Below, piece after piece: positions 63,149-64,000 of a stretch of DNA of 64,000 bases (the first letter of the stretch is position 1; the number at the start of each line of letters is the position of its first letter). Under the pieces are notes generated by a model that was given only the letters and a program-made list of their open reading frames with translations, was not told where the DNA came from and searched no databases. The stretch spans positions 558,001 through 622,000 of the forward strand of contig JAKNDB010000103.1 of NCBI GenBank assembly GCA_024305405.1, written 5' to 3'. Source of the DNA: Dirofilaria immitis (lineage: Eukaryota > Nematoda > Chromadorea > Rhabditida > Onchocercidae). Made by a program: the position numbers and the translations under genes.

Positions 63149-64000
63149 ATGTTTTCAAAATTATCCAAAAATTTGTTGCTGATTCAAGCCGACGAACTCC
63201 AGCTATCTCATGCAATTGATTTCGTCAATACACCAAAAATGGCGGTATCTCTGTATTTTTAGGTTATATCATATTTCTAAAGTGACTCTGAAAGGAAACC
63301 TTTACCTTTAACGACTGCAGCGCTGAAAAAGAAAGTATAATCGGTCGTTGCAAAGATTGCAAGCATTTTATCATGCTTGATAGTTCTGACTTTTTGTTAT
63401 CACTTTATCGTTTCATCAGTTCTCATAATTGAAATTTGGTGTGAAATTCATGTTATAGTTTTTTTCTTTTTTTACAGGAACAGCAAGAGATAACTTCGGT
63501 GATAAGCAAGTTGTTCGGTTAGAATTTGAAGCATATGATGAAATGGTATATAAAGAGTTAGACAAATTATGCGATGAATTGCGAAAAACTACCCTACAAT
63601 TGACAGAATCGCATTGATTCATAAAGTGGGGTAAGTCTTTTATGTTTATATCTATGACAAGGCAAAATAAAATCTCTAATAGTGTTGTAGATAGGGCATG
63701 TTAATACTGATCTGTCGTATATTGTAGTCTATTAATGTTAATATCAACAGAAAAATTGTAGCGGAATTTGTGTGTGGACTCAGTAGTAGTTTTTGAGCTA
63801 AGATTGAACTTTTATTAATTGATCAAGAAATTTTTTGAATTCACTTATACATTATGTTGTTTAGCAAATAACTAACGGTTGATGAAGTTCAATATCTTGA
63901 AAATATAGCCCGCTGTTATGTTTGTGCTTTAAGAATTGATGTTTTTCTTACCTGTTTTCCTGATTTTCTCTTTGAAACTGCTTTTTCTGATATTTCATAT
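63149..64000 (+). CDS. mocs2b: Molybdopterin synthase large (catalytic) subunit MOCS2B, 3' partial
   Basis: MOCS2B (MoaE family) converts cyclic pyranopterin monophosphate to molybdopterin, using sulfur carried by MOCS2A, in molybdenum cofactor synthesis. Exon 1 (63149-63262) starts MFSKLSKNLLLIQADELQ and should end NGGISVFLG. Exon 2 (63478-63630) reads TARDNFGDKQVVRLEFEAYD, then the LxxEAY-type core and DRIALIHKVG. Both segments are hallmark MoaE motifs. One A is missing in the run 63235-63239 and one in 63584-63588; with both added the frame is continuous. The catalytic Lys region and C-terminus are in later exons beyond the window, and nothing after 63640 looks coding. Closely follows NMRK, so probably co-transcribed. 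Confidence 0.88.

Noticed and set aside
1..64000. Reading the broken conserved genes as pseudogenes
   Set aside because: Essential single-copy genes of unrelated pathways all show the same homopolymer-deletion signature, with intact splice sites and conserved residues elsewhere; shared technical error is simpler.
1..64000. Bacterial endosymbiont insertion or CRISPR array
   Set aside because: No long uninterrupted prokaryote-like frames, ribosome-binding sites or regularly spaced repeats were seen.

Overview
This window reads as nuclear DNA of a nematode, most likely a clade III / filarial-type worm. The evidence is high A+T content, genes split into many short exons, introns of about 50-500 bases (some longer) ending in T-rich TTTCAG or TTTTAG acceptors, C-type lectin and small Cys-rich secreted proteins, and one gene pair with operon-like spacing. 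The group name is an inference. I saw no bacterial, viral or CRISPR sequence.

Layout: (1) 123-9939 +, sister-chromatid cohesion factor PDS5, 5' end outside the window. (2) 11964-13283 -, a small secreted Cys-containing protein. (3) 13.3-18.5 kb, gene-poor, with coding-like relics. (4) 18568-20070 -, a UBASH3-like histidine phosphatase, complete in four exons, and head-to-head with it a broken + strand reading frame (20089-20708). (5) 21142-28924 +, a modular secreted protein: serial Cys-rich modules, each on its own phase-1 exon, then tandem C-type lectin domains, possibly all one gene. (6) 30802-36509 +, lariat debranching enzyme DBR1, with long inverted repeats in its introns. (7) 39306-40643 - and 43137-44358 -, two paralogous small secreted proteins with identical first and last exon lengths. 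(8) 45607-48895 +, an unassigned protein. (9) 51326-54322 +, the SMC5/6 subunit NSE1. (10) 54892-60048 +, an unassigned acidic/Ser-rich protein, with coding-like islands on both strands in a long intron. (11) 60864-63035 + and 63149-window end +, nicotinamide riboside kinase and molybdopterin synthase large subunit (MOCS2B), about 113 bases apart.

Two themes recur. First, at least 14 reading-frame breaks fall inside well-conserved genes (PDS5, DBR1, NSE1, NMRK, MOCS2B and one unassigned gene). Nearly every one is repaired by adding a single base to a short homopolymer. This points to systematic homopolymer under-calling in the assembly, not to six pseudogenes. Second, the introns and intergenic DNA carry several perfect or near-perfect inverted repeats, tRNA-like (Pol III promoter-like) pieces and a G-rich quadruplex-type tract.

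Functionally, PDS5 and NSE1 both serve SMC complexes (cohesin and SMC5/6), DBR1 serves intron lariat turnover, and NMRK and MOCS2B serve NAD and molybdenum cofactor synthesis. These look like independent housekeeping genes interleaved with secreted, lineage-specific ones. Exon joins were inferred by hand from splice consensus, phase and homology, so individual boundaries may be off.
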